From Oscillospiraceae bacterium (GTDB lineage: Bacteria > Bacillota > Clostridia > Oscillospirales > Oscillospiraceae): a stretch of 64,000 bases of DNA. This document shows positions 33,600 to 42,012 of this stretch, piece by piece. The translations under genes and the position numbers were made by a program. The DNA lies in the NCBI GenBank assembly GCA_022801715.1, contig JAAWSV010000006.1, forward strand, positions 1-64,000. Reading direction: 5' to 3'. The stretch's first letter is position 1. The number at the start of each line of letters is the position of its first letter. A model generated the notes under the pieces. That model ran no database searches. It was given only the letters and a program-made list of their open reading frames with translations, and had not been told where the DNA came from.

Positions 33600-34472
33600 T
33601 TACGCCTTATCTTCCACGACCTTGCCCATCAAGCCCGAGGGCTTGACAACTAAGACAAGGATCAGGAGCCCGTACACGAACAGGTCGCGCAGATTGGAGT
33701 TGAAGGACGCCACAAAGATCTCCATGACGCCCAGCAGAACGGAGCCCACAATGGCGCCGGGGAGGCTGCCCAGTCCGCCGAACACCGCCGCCACAAAGGA
33801 CTTGTTGGTCACCTGGCCAATGGTGGGACGGACGATGAAGCGCATCCCGTAGAGCATACCGGCGAAGCCCGCCAGCACGCCGCCCATCAGGAAGATGGTG
33901 AAAATAACCAAATCACCGTTGATGCCCATAAGGGTGGAGGCCTTCTCACTGTAGGAGCAGGCCCGGATCGCCAGGCCCACCTTGGTTTTCTGGATGATAA
34001 ACATCAGAATCAACAGCGCCACCACAGAGACCACGATCATCATCAAGCTGTCCACCCCCAAGGAGATGCCGCCGATGTTGATGCTGTTGGAAAAGAGGGT
34101 GGGGAAGTTCCGGGGCGTACCATCGATGGCGGCGATGACGAAGTTTTCAAGGAAGATCGACGCGCCCATGGCGGAGATGATGAAGTACAGCGAGGGCGCG
34201 TGGCGCTTGCGCAGGGGGGAATAGACCAGCCGCTCAATGATGACGGCCAGCAGTCCGCTGCCCACGCCGCAGAGCAGGAACGAGACAAAGAAGGGGCAGC
34301 CCAAGGCGGTCAGGGTGAAGTAGCCCACATAGGCGCCCACCATAATCACGCCGCCGTGGGCGAAGTTGGAGAAGTTCATAATGCTGTAGACCAGCGAGTA
34401 TCCCACCGACATCAGCGCGTACATGCCGCCGAGGCAGATCCCGTTGACCAGCTGCTGGAGAAAATATTGCAT
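33600..34472 (-). CDS. livH: branched-chain amino acid ABC transporter permease LivH
   Basis: Permease of 290 residues with about 8 helices. Typical LivH start (GICLGGMYALMSVGYSLVYS), RACSYSEKASTLMGINGDLV coupling segment and C-terminal SGLMGKVVEDKA. AAAGGAGG lies upstream of ATG 34472. A mini inverted-repeat element and a terminator-like hairpin lie between livK and this gene, which should lower its level relative to livK. Confidence 0.95.
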   Translation of the reverse strand: MQYFLQQLVNGICLGGMYALMSVGYSLVYSIMNFSNFAHGGVIMVGAYVGYFTLTALGCPFFVSFLLCGVGSGLLAVIIERLVYSPLRKRHAPSLYFIISAMGASIFLENFVIAAIDGTPRNFPTLFSNSINIGGISLGVDSLMMIVVSVVALLILMFIIQKTKVGLAIRACSYSEKASTLMGINGDLVIFTIFLMGGVLAGFAGMLYGMRFIVRPTIGQVTNKSFVAAVFGGLGSLPGAIVGSVLLGVMEIFVASFNSNLRDLFVYGLLILVLVVKPSGLMGKVVEDKA

Positions 34473-34495
34473 GTATTAGCCTCCTTTGGTCCTGT

Positions 34496-34583
34496 TAGAA
34501 CCTGCATTCATAGCCGAAAATGCCCTTCAGCGGTGTCTTGACCGCCGCAAGTGACATTTTCGAGTTGTGAATACAGGTTCTTA
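34496..34583. repeat. mini inverted-repeat element between livK and livH
   Basis: Outer arms TAGAACCTGCATTCA (34496-34510) and TGAATACAGGTTCTTA (34568-34583), then CGAAAATG / CATTTTCG inside, around a 30-base centre. The two arms pair over about 25 positions with few mismatches. Size and form fit a MITE-like element; no gene fits inside. Confidence 0.6.
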
Positions 34584-34585
34584 GC

Positions 34586-34617
34586 CTCGGGCGCCCCAGT
34601 GAAATGGGGCGCCCGAG
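34586..34617 (-). terminator. hairpin after livK (attenuator or stabiliser)
   Basis: CTCGGGCGCCCC (34586-34597) pairs with GGGGCGCCCGAG (34606-34617). On the minus strand no U-run follows, so it more likely protects livK mRNA or slows read-through into livH than stops transcription. Confidence 0.55.
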
Positions 34618-34669
34618 TGTCAGAAAGGGGTTTTTTATTTAGCTTACTGGAACCATGGAAATAGCGGAA

Positions 34670-35851
34670 TTACTCGGCGGCAATGTAGGTCTCAAAGACA
34701 TAGGTCTTGTTCTTCCCGTCGATCCGCTCCACGCAGCCGCTCTTGCCCACGGGGTTGTGATCCTCCGGGGAGATCTTGATGTGGCCGGCCATGCCGTCCA
34801 CCTCTACCTCGCAGTAGGCCTTGGCGATAGCCTGAGGATCGTCGCTGCCAGCCTTCTCAACAGCGGCGCACCACAGCAGGAAGGCGTCGTGGGCCATGTA
34901 GCCGTTCAGCTCCATCTTGGCGCCGCCCCAGCGCTCGGAGTAACGGGCGCGGTAGGCATCGGCGGAGGGGTCAACCAGAGAGACGTGGTTGATAACGTAG
35001 GAGCCATCCAGCTCATCGGCGGCGTCGAAGAGAACCTCGGAGGCGCAGCCGTCGCCGCCCAGGAAGGGCAGCTCAATGCCCAGAGTACGGGCCTGCTTGT
35101 GCATCATGATGTAATCCTGATAGAAGATGGGGGCAAAGATGATCTGGGGGTTGGCCTCCTTGATCTTGGTCAGCTGAGCGGTGAAGTCGGTATCACCGTT
35201 GGTGTAGCCCTCCTGGGCCACCACGGTGCCGCCCTTCTCCTCAAACACGCGGATGAAGTTGTCCTTCAGACCCAGCGCGTAGTCGTCGTTCACGTCGTAG
35301 AGCACGGCGGCCTTGTCAAACTTCAGGTAGTCCTTCACGAAGGTACCGGCGATGTTGCCCTGCTGGGGATCCAAGAAGCAGACGCGGAAGTTGTACTCCT
35401 TGAGCACGCCGTCCTGCACAGTGACCTTCTCATTGGTGGCCACGGTGGACATATCGGAGATCTTGTACTCGTCCAGAACGGACTGAATGGCGATGCACTG
35501 GCCGGAGGCGTTGGGCCCGATGATGGCGCAGACCTTATCCTGCGCGCACAGGCGCTTGGCCACGTTCACGGCCTCCTGGGCGTCACCCTTTGTATCGTAG
35601 TAGACCAGCTCAATCTGCTTGCCGAGAATACCGCCCTCGGCGTTCTTCTCCTCAATCAGCATGATCAGGGTCTGGCTCTCGCACTTGCCGTAGGCCGCCT
35701 GATCGCCGGTGAGGGAGCCCATCCACCCCAGCTTGATCGTGTCTCCACCGCCGGAGCCGCCGTCGCCGCCCTTCTCTCCGCAGGCCATCAGACCCAGGAG
35801 CATCAAACAGGTAAGAGTGAGTGCAAGCAGCTTTTTCATAGATTTGCGCAT
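34670..35851 (-). CDS. livK: branched-chain amino acid ABC transporter substrate-binding lipoprotein
   Basis: Extracellular binding protein of the importer, 393 residues, type I periplasmic-binding fold. Lipoprotein signal with lipobox GLMAC, a Gly/Ser linker (GEKGGDGGSGGGDT), then IKLGWMGSLTGDQAAYGK and IIGPNASGQCIAIQSVLDEY, the family core. I chose ATG 35851, 7 bases after GAAGGAGG; the upstream ATG lies before that site. First gene of livK-livH-livM-livG-livF. Confidence 0.94.
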   Translation of the reverse strand: MRKSMKKLLALTLTCLMLLGLMACGEKGGDGGSGGGDTIKLGWMGSLTGDQAAYGKCESQTLIMLIEEKNAEGGILGKQIELVYYDTKGDAQEAVNVAKRLCAQDKVCAIIGPNASGQCIAIQSVLDEYKISDMSTVATNEKVTVQDGVLKEYNFRVCFLDPQQGNIAGTFVKDYLKFDKAAVLYDVNDDYALGLKDNFIRVFEEKGGTVVAQEGYTNGDTDFTAQLTKIKEANPQIIFAPIFYQDYIMMHKQARTLGIELPFLGGDGCASEVLFDAADELDGSYVINHVSLVDPSADAYRARYSERWGGAKMELNGYMAHDAFLLWCAAVEKAGSDDPQAIAKAYCEVEVDGMAGHIKISPEDHNPVGKSGCVERIDGKNKTYVFETYIAAE

Positions 35852-36287
35852 GATTGTTTCCTCCTTCATTTTCTATCGACCGCCCAAGGGCAGTCAGGTC
35901 ACTTGGGGAAGCGCAACGCTGCGCCGAGTTGATATGCTGCGCGCATTTTGGTATGCGTATGTCCAACCGAAACATCTGATACCCGGCGGCCGCAGCCTGC
36001 CGCCGGAGACATTTCAATCCGGAGGAAGGAATCCGCCCTCTTGTATTATGACAGCCGATTCGCCGGTCCAAGGCAATCAAAACCCATTCTGTGCGAGTAC
36101 GCACAGAAACCAAGGCCATGGCCTTGCCTTTGAAACCGATTTATCCGACGCGCCCTCAACATACCTCCCTTCCGCAAAGACGCGCCGCATTCCATCCGTC
36201 TGCCATGGGGATTCACCCCCGTTGTCCGCTGTTCTCTTGGCCATTCGGGCAATCAGCCCGCGGTCCTACACTTGCTGGATTTGTTAT
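35852..36287 (-). promoter_or_regulatory. long structured leader of livK (about 430 nt)
   Basis: Between the promoter at 36288 and the livK start no gene is visible. Strong stems on the transcript: CGGGCTGATTGCCCG near the 5' end, GGGGGTGAATCCCC, AAGGCCATGGCCTT, TTCTGTGCG/CGCACAGAA with a 4-base loop, and CCGGCGG/CCGCCGG with an internal helix. I do not recognise a T-box or known riboswitch, and no terminator hairpin with a U-run is clear. Confidence 0.5.
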
Positions 36288-36316
36288 ATTGTATCATAGT
36301 AAGCCTCTTGATGCAA
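36288..36316 (-). promoter_or_regulatory. promoter of the first liv operon
   Basis: On the minus strand TTGCAT (36311-36316) and TACAAT (36288-36293), spacer 17. It is the only good promoter in the 927-base gap and makes a leader of more than 400 bases. Confidence 0.7.
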
Positions 36317-36690
36317 GGTTTTTTGTTGATTTTAACTTTTTAGTTAGTATGACAATACGGAACAATAAACATGCAAAATAGGAAATAAACTCTGAACATA
36401 TTGCGCCGCAAAGGATTCAGCTCCAAAACATTTTTGAAAACAGCGGAAATTTTCGTTTACAAATTCCAAAAATTTGTGTAAAAAATAACAAAAAAATTGA
36501 GTCTGCATCCATGAAACCGGCCCTCAGGAGGGTATCCTCCCTCTCTTTTCTTTATGTCAGAATGTGATTCTGCTTGCTCTATCATCCGGCAGTACCACAT
36601 AGATTTGAATATCTCAGAACACATCTACACATAAACTCAACCGCATATTTGAGTACACAGCACCCCCTCTCCGCCGCCGCTGAGCAATAA
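36317..36690. other. AT-rich intergenic stretch
   Basis: No gene. It holds several A/T-rich runs and a small palindrome CAAATTCCAAAAATTTG, plus AGGAGG.TATCCTCC near 36527. It may carry upstream binding sites for the liv promoter. Confidence 0.4.
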
Positions 36691-36692
36691 AG

Positions 36693-36720
36693 CTGGGGGA
36701 CAGCTCCCGCTGTCCCCCAG
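36693..36720 (-). terminator. terminator after rsfS
   Basis: CTGGGGGACAGC (36693-36704) pairs with GCTGTCCCCCAG (36709-36720); the minus-strand tail is CTTTATTG and the plus-strand tail TTTTATT. Confidence 0.7.
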
Positions 36721-36778
36721 TTTTATTCTTCCTCAAATGACCGCTGGTCATCTGCACAGACAAAGCACCGCCTGTTGC

Positions 36779-37120
36779 CTACAGAACCTCCAGCTCCTTG
36801 CCGTCCTGCCACAGGCGCTCCAAGGCGTAAAACTCCCGGGCCTCGTTGTTGAACACGTGGACCACCACACAGCCGTAGTCCAGCAGTACCCAAGTGCCGC
36901 CCCGGTGTCCCTCCCGGTGGAGGGCCTTCTCGCCCTGCGCCTCCAAGTCCTTCTCCACTGCGTCGCACAGGGCATTGATCTGGGTATTGCTGGAGCCGGT
37001 GCAGATCACAAAGTAGTCCGCCAAGGTGGTCTGCTCCGTCACCTCAATTACCTTGATATCCACGCCCTTCTTGCTGTCCAGCGCCTTAGCCGCTGCCTGC
37101 GCCATCTCCTTAGGTGTCAT
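36779..37120 (-). CDS. rsfS: ribosomal silencing factor RsfS
   Basis: Binds ribosomal protein L14 and blocks subunit joining under starvation. 113 residues with the family core TLADYFVICTGSSNTQINAL and RGGTWVLLDYGCVVVHVFNN (W and D positions conserved), and the ending YALERLW. ATG 37120 has AAAGGAG upstream. Last gene of the yhbY-nadD-LCP-rsfS group, as often found in Firmicutes. Confidence 0.95.
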   Translation of the reverse strand: MTPKEMAQAAAKALDSKKGVDIKVIEVTEQTTLADYFVICTGSSNTQINALCDAVEKDLEAQGEKALHREGHRGGTWVLLDYGCVVVHVFNNEAREFYALERLWQDGKELEVL

Positions 37121-37187
37121 AGCCGTCTCCTTTCAAATCACAAATTTCCTATGTTCTGCCGTGCCTCCGCCCGGCTGCCAGTCAATC

Positions 37188-38864
37188 CTACGCCGCGTTC
37201 TCCTCCCGCTCCGTGGCCCAGGGGTCCGGGTCATAGTTGGGGTCCAAATCGGGATCGTACTCCCCCTGATCCGGCTCCGGATCTGGCTCAGGGTCAGTGT
37301 CAGGGTCCGGATCCACCGGAGGCGTAACCGGTCCCTCCGTCTGGCCGGGATCGCCGCCGGGATCGGTGGTACCTCCCGTGCCGGGCTGATCGCCGCCGGG
37401 TTCATCGCCCTCATTGGGGTCCTCCCCGTCAACAGGCTCACCGCCCTCAATCGGGTTGCCGTTCTCGTCCAATACCTGGTTGTTGGGATCGTCCTCCGGG
37501 TTCTCATAGACCAAGTCCCAATTCTCATCAAAGTGGGCCAGGCCCGCTTTGACCGGCTCCAAATTCAGCACCACCTTGTTGTGATACACGTCCGCCAGAG
37601 CCCCGGTGGAGGAGCTGATGGTGCCGTCGGCATTGATGCTCATCAGGTCCAGATCCCCCAAGGAGATGCGCCGGTTATAAGGGTTGAGGTTGTCATTGAT
37701 CAGCGTCAAAAGCTGGTTGGGATAGAGGGTCACATAGGACTGCATATTCTTGATGCTCCGGCTGTAGGCCGTCTTGGAGTAGTCCCCGGGCAGGGAGTGG
37801 AAGGTGAGCTTGTTCACACTGTCCTTCTCCAGCGCCTTCTGGGCAAACCACACCAGATTCCCCAAGGACAGATCCGTGTCCACATTCTCCTTAAAAATCG
37901 TGGCAAAGGCCCCGATCTTGGTGATATTCTTGGGTCTCAGGAACTGGTAGGCCATCTCCCGGATAAACTGCTGCTGAAGCTTCATCCGGGCGCTGTCGCC
38001 GGGGGCGTAGGTGCCGCCCACGTTGTTCTTGCGCCAGCGGATCACCTGCATGGCCTGGTCGCCGTTCAGGTGCTGCCACCCCTCCTGCAGGTCGATGGTA
38101 AAGCCCACCTCCGGCGTGGGGTCCACATAGTGCATCCGGAAGGGCACGTTGTAGTCCACACCGCCCACAGCGTCCACCATGTCACCCACCGCCTGCCAGT
38201 CCACCATCACATAGAAGTTGGGCTGGATGCCCAGCGTCTTGCGCACCCACTGCTTCATCCGGCTCACATTGCCGCCGCCGCTGGCGGAGTTGATGCGCTT
38301 GATGTCCACGGACAGGTTCACCATGGTATCCCGGGGGATACTGGCGGCATTGACCACGCCGGTGTTGGTGTCAAAGACCACCAGCATGATCATATCCGTA
38401 TAGTTGTCCTCGTCGCTGCGCCCCAAGATCAGGAAGGTGTACACCCCCTCCTTCTGGTCGGAGATGTAGTCAGGCAGTTCCTCGTTGATGTCCAGATCCG
38501 GCAGGGCATCCAAGGGGTCGTTCTCCCCTGGCTCTGTATTCCCCGAGCTGGACTGACCGGGGTTCTTGTCGGGATTTCCGCCGCTGGGATCGGGCAGATC
38601 CGGCGGCTTCACCAAGCTGTTCCACACGGCGGAGAACACCAGCACACCGCAGCAGATCAGGCCCACCACGACCCCCAGGACGATGAGTCCCACATGGCGC
38701 CGGGGCGGCTTCTTCCCCTGCCCCGTCCGGGGAGCGGCGGATCGCTGGGGCGGACGGCCGGACGCCGCCGGCCGGAAGCCTCCGGCGGATGAAGCGGCCC
38801 GCTGAGGCGCCCTATAACGCTCTGGCGCCGGCTGTTCTCTTCTTCCTCTGTCTCTACTGTTCAT
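37188..38864 (-). CDS. LytR-CpsA-Psr (LCP) family cell-wall glycopolymer transferase
   Basis: LCP proteins attach teichoic acids or other glycopolymers to peptidoglycan on the outer face of the membrane. 558 residues: basic N-terminus, one transmembrane helix (about 58-80), a polar Pro/Gly/Ser stalk, the LCP domain from YTFLILGRSDEDNYTDMIML through NAASIPRDTMVNL, and an Asp/Pro-rich low-complexity tail (PDPDTDPEPDPEPDQGEYDP). The conserved acid and Arg residues of the active site are present. The start overlaps the nadD stop. The acidic tail is longer than usual and may bind cations or the wall. Confidence 0.92.
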   Translation of the reverse strand: MNSRDRGRREQPAPERYRAPQRAASSAGGFRPAASGRPPQRSAAPRTGQGKKPPRRHVGLIVLGVVVGLICCGVLVFSAVWNSLVKPPDLPDPSGGNPDKNPGQSSSGNTEPGENDPLDALPDLDINEELPDYISDQKEGVYTFLILGRSDEDNYTDMIMLVVFDTNTGVVNAASIPRDTMVNLSVDIKRINSASGGGNVSRMKQWVRKTLGIQPNFYVMVDWQAVGDMVDAVGGVDYNVPFRMHYVDPTPEVGFTIDLQEGWQHLNGDQAMQVIRWRKNNVGGTYAPGDSARMKLQQQFIREMAYQFLRPKNITKIGAFATIFKENVDTDLSLGNLVWFAQKALEKDSVNKLTFHSLPGDYSKTAYSRSIKNMQSYVTLYPNQLLTLINDNLNPYNRRISLGDLDLMSINADGTISSSTGALADVYHNKVVLNLEPVKAGLAHFDENWDLVYENPEDDPNNQVLDENGNPIEGGEPVDGEDPNEGDEPGGDQPGTGGTTDPGGDPGQTEGPVTPPVDPDPDTDPEPDPEPDQGEYDPDLDPNYDPDPWATEREENAA

Positions 38865-40060
38865 GGAAACATCCCCTTCAAATAGTCCCTCGCGTACACA
38901 CTATTGGGATGGAGAGCCATCCCCTGATCACTTAAATCCTCCACCGCCATGGTGAACCCCAGAAGCAGAGCCCGGTCCAAGTCCTCAAAGGCCAGCCGCC
39001 GCAGCTCCCGCAGATCGCAGAAATCCCGGGAGGGCTCCATATAGTCGGCCAAATAGAGGATCTTCTCCAGCAGCGTCATATCCGCCTTGCCGGTGGTGTG
39101 CCACCAGATGGCGTGATACACCGCCTCGCTGACGCCGAACACGTCCCGGGCCACCGCGGCCCCGGTCTTGGCGTGGAGGAGCTTCCCCTCCCGCCGCTCA
39201 TATTCATCCAATTCTATATGATAGTGCCGGCACAGGGCCAGCTGCTCCTCCTGGGTCAGCCGCTTGGTGCAGTCGTGAAGCAGAGCGGCCCGCCGGGCCT
39301 CCTCCTCATCCGCCCCGTAGCGCCGGGCCAGCTTGGCGGCGGTCTCCTCGGTCCCCAGCACATGGGGAACCCGCCGGGCCTTGAGATAACTCATGGCCAC
39401 CGGCCGCAGCTGCCGGATGGACAGGTGCTTCAAATCCGCCTTGGTTCCATAGAGCCCATGGCGCAGGATATAGCCGTAGACGGCGGGGAGCAGGAACTCT
39501 CCCCCCTCCCCCGCCCGCAGCCGCTTGCGGATGGCCGTGGAGGAGATATCCACCAGCTTGGGCAGGACCACCGTGGTGGCGGAGACGCCGTAACGCTCCT
39601 TCAAATAGTCCCGCTGGATGGCGAACAGCTCCTCTGTGTCCTTCTCACTGCGTCCAAAGGCGCAGATCCGACAGAGCTGCAGAAGCTCCTCCACGTGGTA
39701 CCAGGTCTGTATGGTGAGGAACATGTCCGTCCCCATCAGCAGCCACAGCTCCTCCTCCGGGTACCTCTCCCGGAAGGCGCGGAGCGTGTTGACGGTGTAG
39801 CTCTTCCCCTCCTGCCTGAGCTCCTCACCCCAGACCTCCACCGGGCACTCCGTCCGGGATAAGGCGTCAGCGGCCAGCTCGGTCATATGGAGGCGGTGCT
39901 CCGGGGCTGGTGTGCTGTCCGCCAGATGCTTGTGGGGCGGCAGTCCGGCGGGGATCAGGTAGAGCCGGTCCAAGTGCAAAAGCTCCGCCGCGTACTGCGC
40001 CGCGCACATATGACCTAAATGGATGGGGTCAAAGGTACCCCCGTAGATGCCGATTCTCAT
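38861..40060 (-). CDS. nadD: fused nicotinate-nucleotide adenylyltransferase and YqeK HD hydrolase
   Basis: The N-terminal ~200 residues are NadD, which makes deamido-NAD: GGTFDPIHLGH (7-17) and ISSTAIRKRLR (from 172). The C-terminal ~190 residues are an HD domain of the YqeK type (Ap4A hydrolase, symmetrical) with H233 and the HD pair LLHDCTK (H262, D263), then HAKTGAAVARDVFG and HAIWWHTTG. In many Firmicutes these are two adjacent genes; here they are one frame without any stop. The gene overlaps the LCP gene by 4 bases. Confidence 0.94.
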   Translation of the reverse strand: MRIGIYGGTFDPIHLGHMCAAQYAAELLHLDRLYLIPAGLPPHKHLADSTPAPEHRLHMTELAADALSRTECPVEVWGEELRQEGKSYTVNTLRAFRERYPEEELWLLMGTDMFLTIQTWYHVEELLQLCRICAFGRSEKDTEELFAIQRDYLKERYGVSATTVVLPKLVDISSTAIRKRLRAGEGGEFLLPAVYGYILRHGLYGTKADLKHLSIRQLRPVAMSYLKARRVPHVLGTEETAAKLARRYGADEEEARRAALLHDCTKRLTQEEQLALCRHYHIELDEYERREGKLLHAKTGAAVARDVFGVSEAVYHAIWWHTTGKADMTLLEKILYLADYMEPSRDFCDLRELRRLAFEDLDRALLLGFTMAVEDLSDQGMALHPNSVYARDYLKGMFP

Positions 40061-40137
40061 GCCCTGCCCCCCTGCTTACTGATATTGACGAAATCCTCCG
40101 GCGGTTGTTCCCCTCCAAGGGATCTTTTCCGCCTCCA

Positions 40138-40464
40138 TTACGCCTGTGCCTCCCGCTTCTTGTCCTTCACCAGCTGGATTTTCCGACGGCTCTTGTCGTA
40201 GTGCTGCCGGTAGAGGACAAAGCGGGTGCCGATCACCTGCACCGGCTCACTGCGTGTCAGACGGCCCAGCTCCTCACAGGCCTCCCGGGCGGTGAGCATG
40301 GCACTCTCCAGCACCCGGCACTTGATCAGCTCCCGGGCCTCCAGGGCGTCGTTGGCCTGCTTGACAAGGTTCTCCGTAATGCCGTCCTTGCCGATGTGTA
40401 CAATGGTGTCGATGCTGTTGGCCAGCCCCCGCAGCTGGGCCCGCTGTTTGCTTGTCAGTTCCAT
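40138..40464 (-). CDS. yhbY: YhbY-type RNA-binding (CRM domain) ribosome assembly protein
   Basis: Small CRM-domain protein that associates with pre-50S particles. 108 residues: LTSKQRAQLRGLANSIDTIV, HIGKDGITENLVKQANDALE (GxxG-like loop) and GTRFVLYRQ. The C-terminus is extended by a basic tail (KKREAQA). AGGAGCG upstream of ATG 40464. It sits between rdgB and nadD, as usual in Firmicutes. Confidence 0.94.
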   Translation of the reverse strand: MELTSKQRAQLRGLANSIDTIVHIGKDGITENLVKQANDALEARELIKCRVLESAMLTAREACEELGRLTRSEPVQVIGTRFVLYRQHYDKSRRKIQLVKDKKREAQA

Positions 40465-40483
40465 AAAACGCTCCTAAACGCTG

Positions 40484-41074
40484 TTATTTACGCAAATATT
40501 CCTTCAATTTCTCCTCGAACACCGCCAGTGCCTTCCCCCTGTGGGACACCGCCGCCTTCTCCTCAGGCGTCAGCTGGGCATAGGTCTTTTTCAGCTGGGG
40601 CAGGAAGAACACCGGATCGTAGCCAAAGCCACCATCCCCCATGGGGGCGAAAGCGATACTCCCCGGACACTCCCCCTCAGCCTCGATGGTATCCCCGTTG
40701 GGAAAGACGCAGGCGATGGCGCTGGTAAAGCGGGCCGCCCGATTGGTCTGCCCCTGCATCACATTCAAAAGCAGCCGGTAACGCCCCACATCATCCAGCT
40801 CCGGCCCGCCGTACCGGGCGGAGTAGACCCCCGGCGCCCCCTGAAGAGCGTCCACACAGACGCCGGAGTCGTCGGCGATGGCCGGGAGGCCGCTGGCGGC
40901 CATTACCGCCCTGGCCTTCAGCATGGCATTCTCCGCGAAGGTGCTCCCCGTCTCCTCCACCTCCACATGGAGGCCCAGCTCGCTCTGGAGCACCACCTCC
41001 ACGCCGTGGGCGGAGAGGATCAGATTCATCTCCGCCAGCTTGTGCTGATTCTGGGAGGCCAATACAAATTTCAT
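40484..41074 (-). CDS. rdgB: XTP/dITP diphosphatase (RdgB/HAM1)
   Basis: House-cleaning enzyme that hydrolyses non-canonical purine nucleoside triphosphates. 196 residues: LASQNQHKLAEMN (substrate loop), LPAIADDSGVCVDALQGAPG (catalytic Asp region), GGFGYDPVFFLPQ and FSHRGKA-like VSHRGKAL. It begins one base after the rph stop (TGAGATG), so the two are coupled. Confidence 0.95.
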   Translation of the reverse strand: MKFVLASQNQHKLAEMNLILSAHGVEVVLQSELGLHVEVEETGSTFAENAMLKARAVMAASGLPAIADDSGVCVDALQGAPGVYSARYGGPELDDVGRYRLLLNVMQGQTNRAARFTSAIACVFPNGDTIEAEGECPGSIAFAPMGDGGFGYDPVFFLPQLKKTYAQLTPEEKAAVSHRGKALAVFEEKLKEYLRK

Positions 41075-41075
41075 C

Positions 41076-41798
41076 TCACTCTACCCCCTTCAAAATATCC
41101 CTCTGGAGGACCAGCAGCTCCTTGATCCCCTTGGAGCAGAGCTGCACCAGCTCCTGCTGCTCGGCGATGGTGAAGCCGCGCCCCTCGCCGGTCCCCTGGA
41201 TCTCGATCAGCTCCCCCGAGTCGTTCATCACGCAGTTGAGGTCCACCTGCGCATGGCTGTCCTCCTCGTAGCACAGATCCAGCAGCGCCTGATCATCCAC
41301 AATCCCGGCGGACACCGCCGCCACGGCGCGGCGAATCGGACTCTGTCCCAAAAAACCGTCCTTCACCAGCCGCTTGCAGGCAATCGCCAAGGCGATATAC
41401 CCCCCGGTCACCGAGGCCGTCCGGGTGCCGCCGTCCCCCTGGAGCACGTCGCAGTCCACGGTGATGGTCCGCTCCCCCAAGGCCTTCAGATCCACCGCCG
41501 CCCGGAGGCTGCGGCCGATAAGCCGCTGGATCTCCGCGCTGCGGGGACTGAGCTTGAGCTTGCTCACATCCCGCCGGCTCCGCTCCCGGTTGGCCCGGGG
41601 CAGCATGGAGTACTCCGCCGTGACCCACCCGGAGCCGTAGGGCACATGATGGGGCGCCCCCTCCTCCACACTGGCGCAGCAGAGCACCTTGGTATTGCCG
41701 CAGGTGATGAGCACGCTCCCCTCGGGAAATTTCACGAAGTCGGTGACGATCTCGATCTTCCGCAGCTCATTATATTCACGTCCGTCAATTCGTTCCAT
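41076..41798 (-). CDS. rph: ribonuclease PH
   Basis: 3'-5' phosphorolytic exonuclease that trims tRNA 3' ends. 240 residues: YGSGWVTAEYSMLPRAN, SRRDVSK, EIQRLIGRSLRAAVDL, VDCDVLQGDGGTRTASVTGG and DLCYEEDSHAQVDLNCVMND. All phosphate-binding positions are there. The ribosome binding site (GGTAGAGAG) is weaker than for neighbours. It lies downstream of repeat copy 2 on the transcript from ftsY. Confidence 0.96.
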   Translation of the reverse strand: MERIDGREYNELRKIEIVTDFVKFPEGSVLITCGNTKVLCCASVEEGAPHHVPYGSGWVTAEYSMLPRANRERSRRDVSKLKLSPRSAEIQRLIGRSLRAAVDLKALGERTITVDCDVLQGDGGTRTASVTGGYIALAIACKRLVKDGFLGQSPIRRAVAAVSAGIVDDQALLDLCYEEDSHAQVDLNCVMNDSGELIEIQGTGEGRGFTIAEQQELVQLCSKGIKELLVLQRDILKGVE

Positions 41799-41829
41799 AT
41801 CTCTCTACCTTTCCACGATCTTCCCCAAG

Positions 41830-42010
41830 GGGGGATCCCAAAGGGGGCGGCCCCCTTTGGTTTCGTTTGCACCGCAAACGAAATAAATTGAAATCATTTT
41901 TCCGGGGACCGCGCTCCTCGGAAAAATACCTCGACCCGCGCGCCTTGGGCGCGCACTCCAGTGCGCACACTGGAGGGGGGAATCTAAAGGGGGGACGAAG
42001 TCCCCTCTTT
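41830..42010. repeat. multi-hairpin dispersed repeat, copy 2 (181 bp)
   Basis: Hairpins in plus-strand order: CCAAAGGGGG/CCCCCTTTGG; CGTTTGC/GCAAACG; TTTTTCCG ... CGGAAAAA with GGGGA/TCCTC inside; GCGCGC/GCGCGC; CTCCAGTG/CACTGGAG; AAAGGGGGGAC/GTCCCCTCTTT, which ends 2 bases before the ftsY stop codon. It lies between ftsY and rph. Confidence 0.85.
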
Positions 42011-42012
42011 AA

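Noticed and set aside
35852-36287. T-box or known riboswitch upstream of livK
   Set aside because: I could not find the conserved T-box AGGGUGG sequence or a terminator/antiterminator pair, so I only report a structured leader.
41785-41970. Open frame over repeat copy 2 reading RGSRYFSEERG
   Set aside because: Same repeat-derived peptide, and it overlaps the start of rph.
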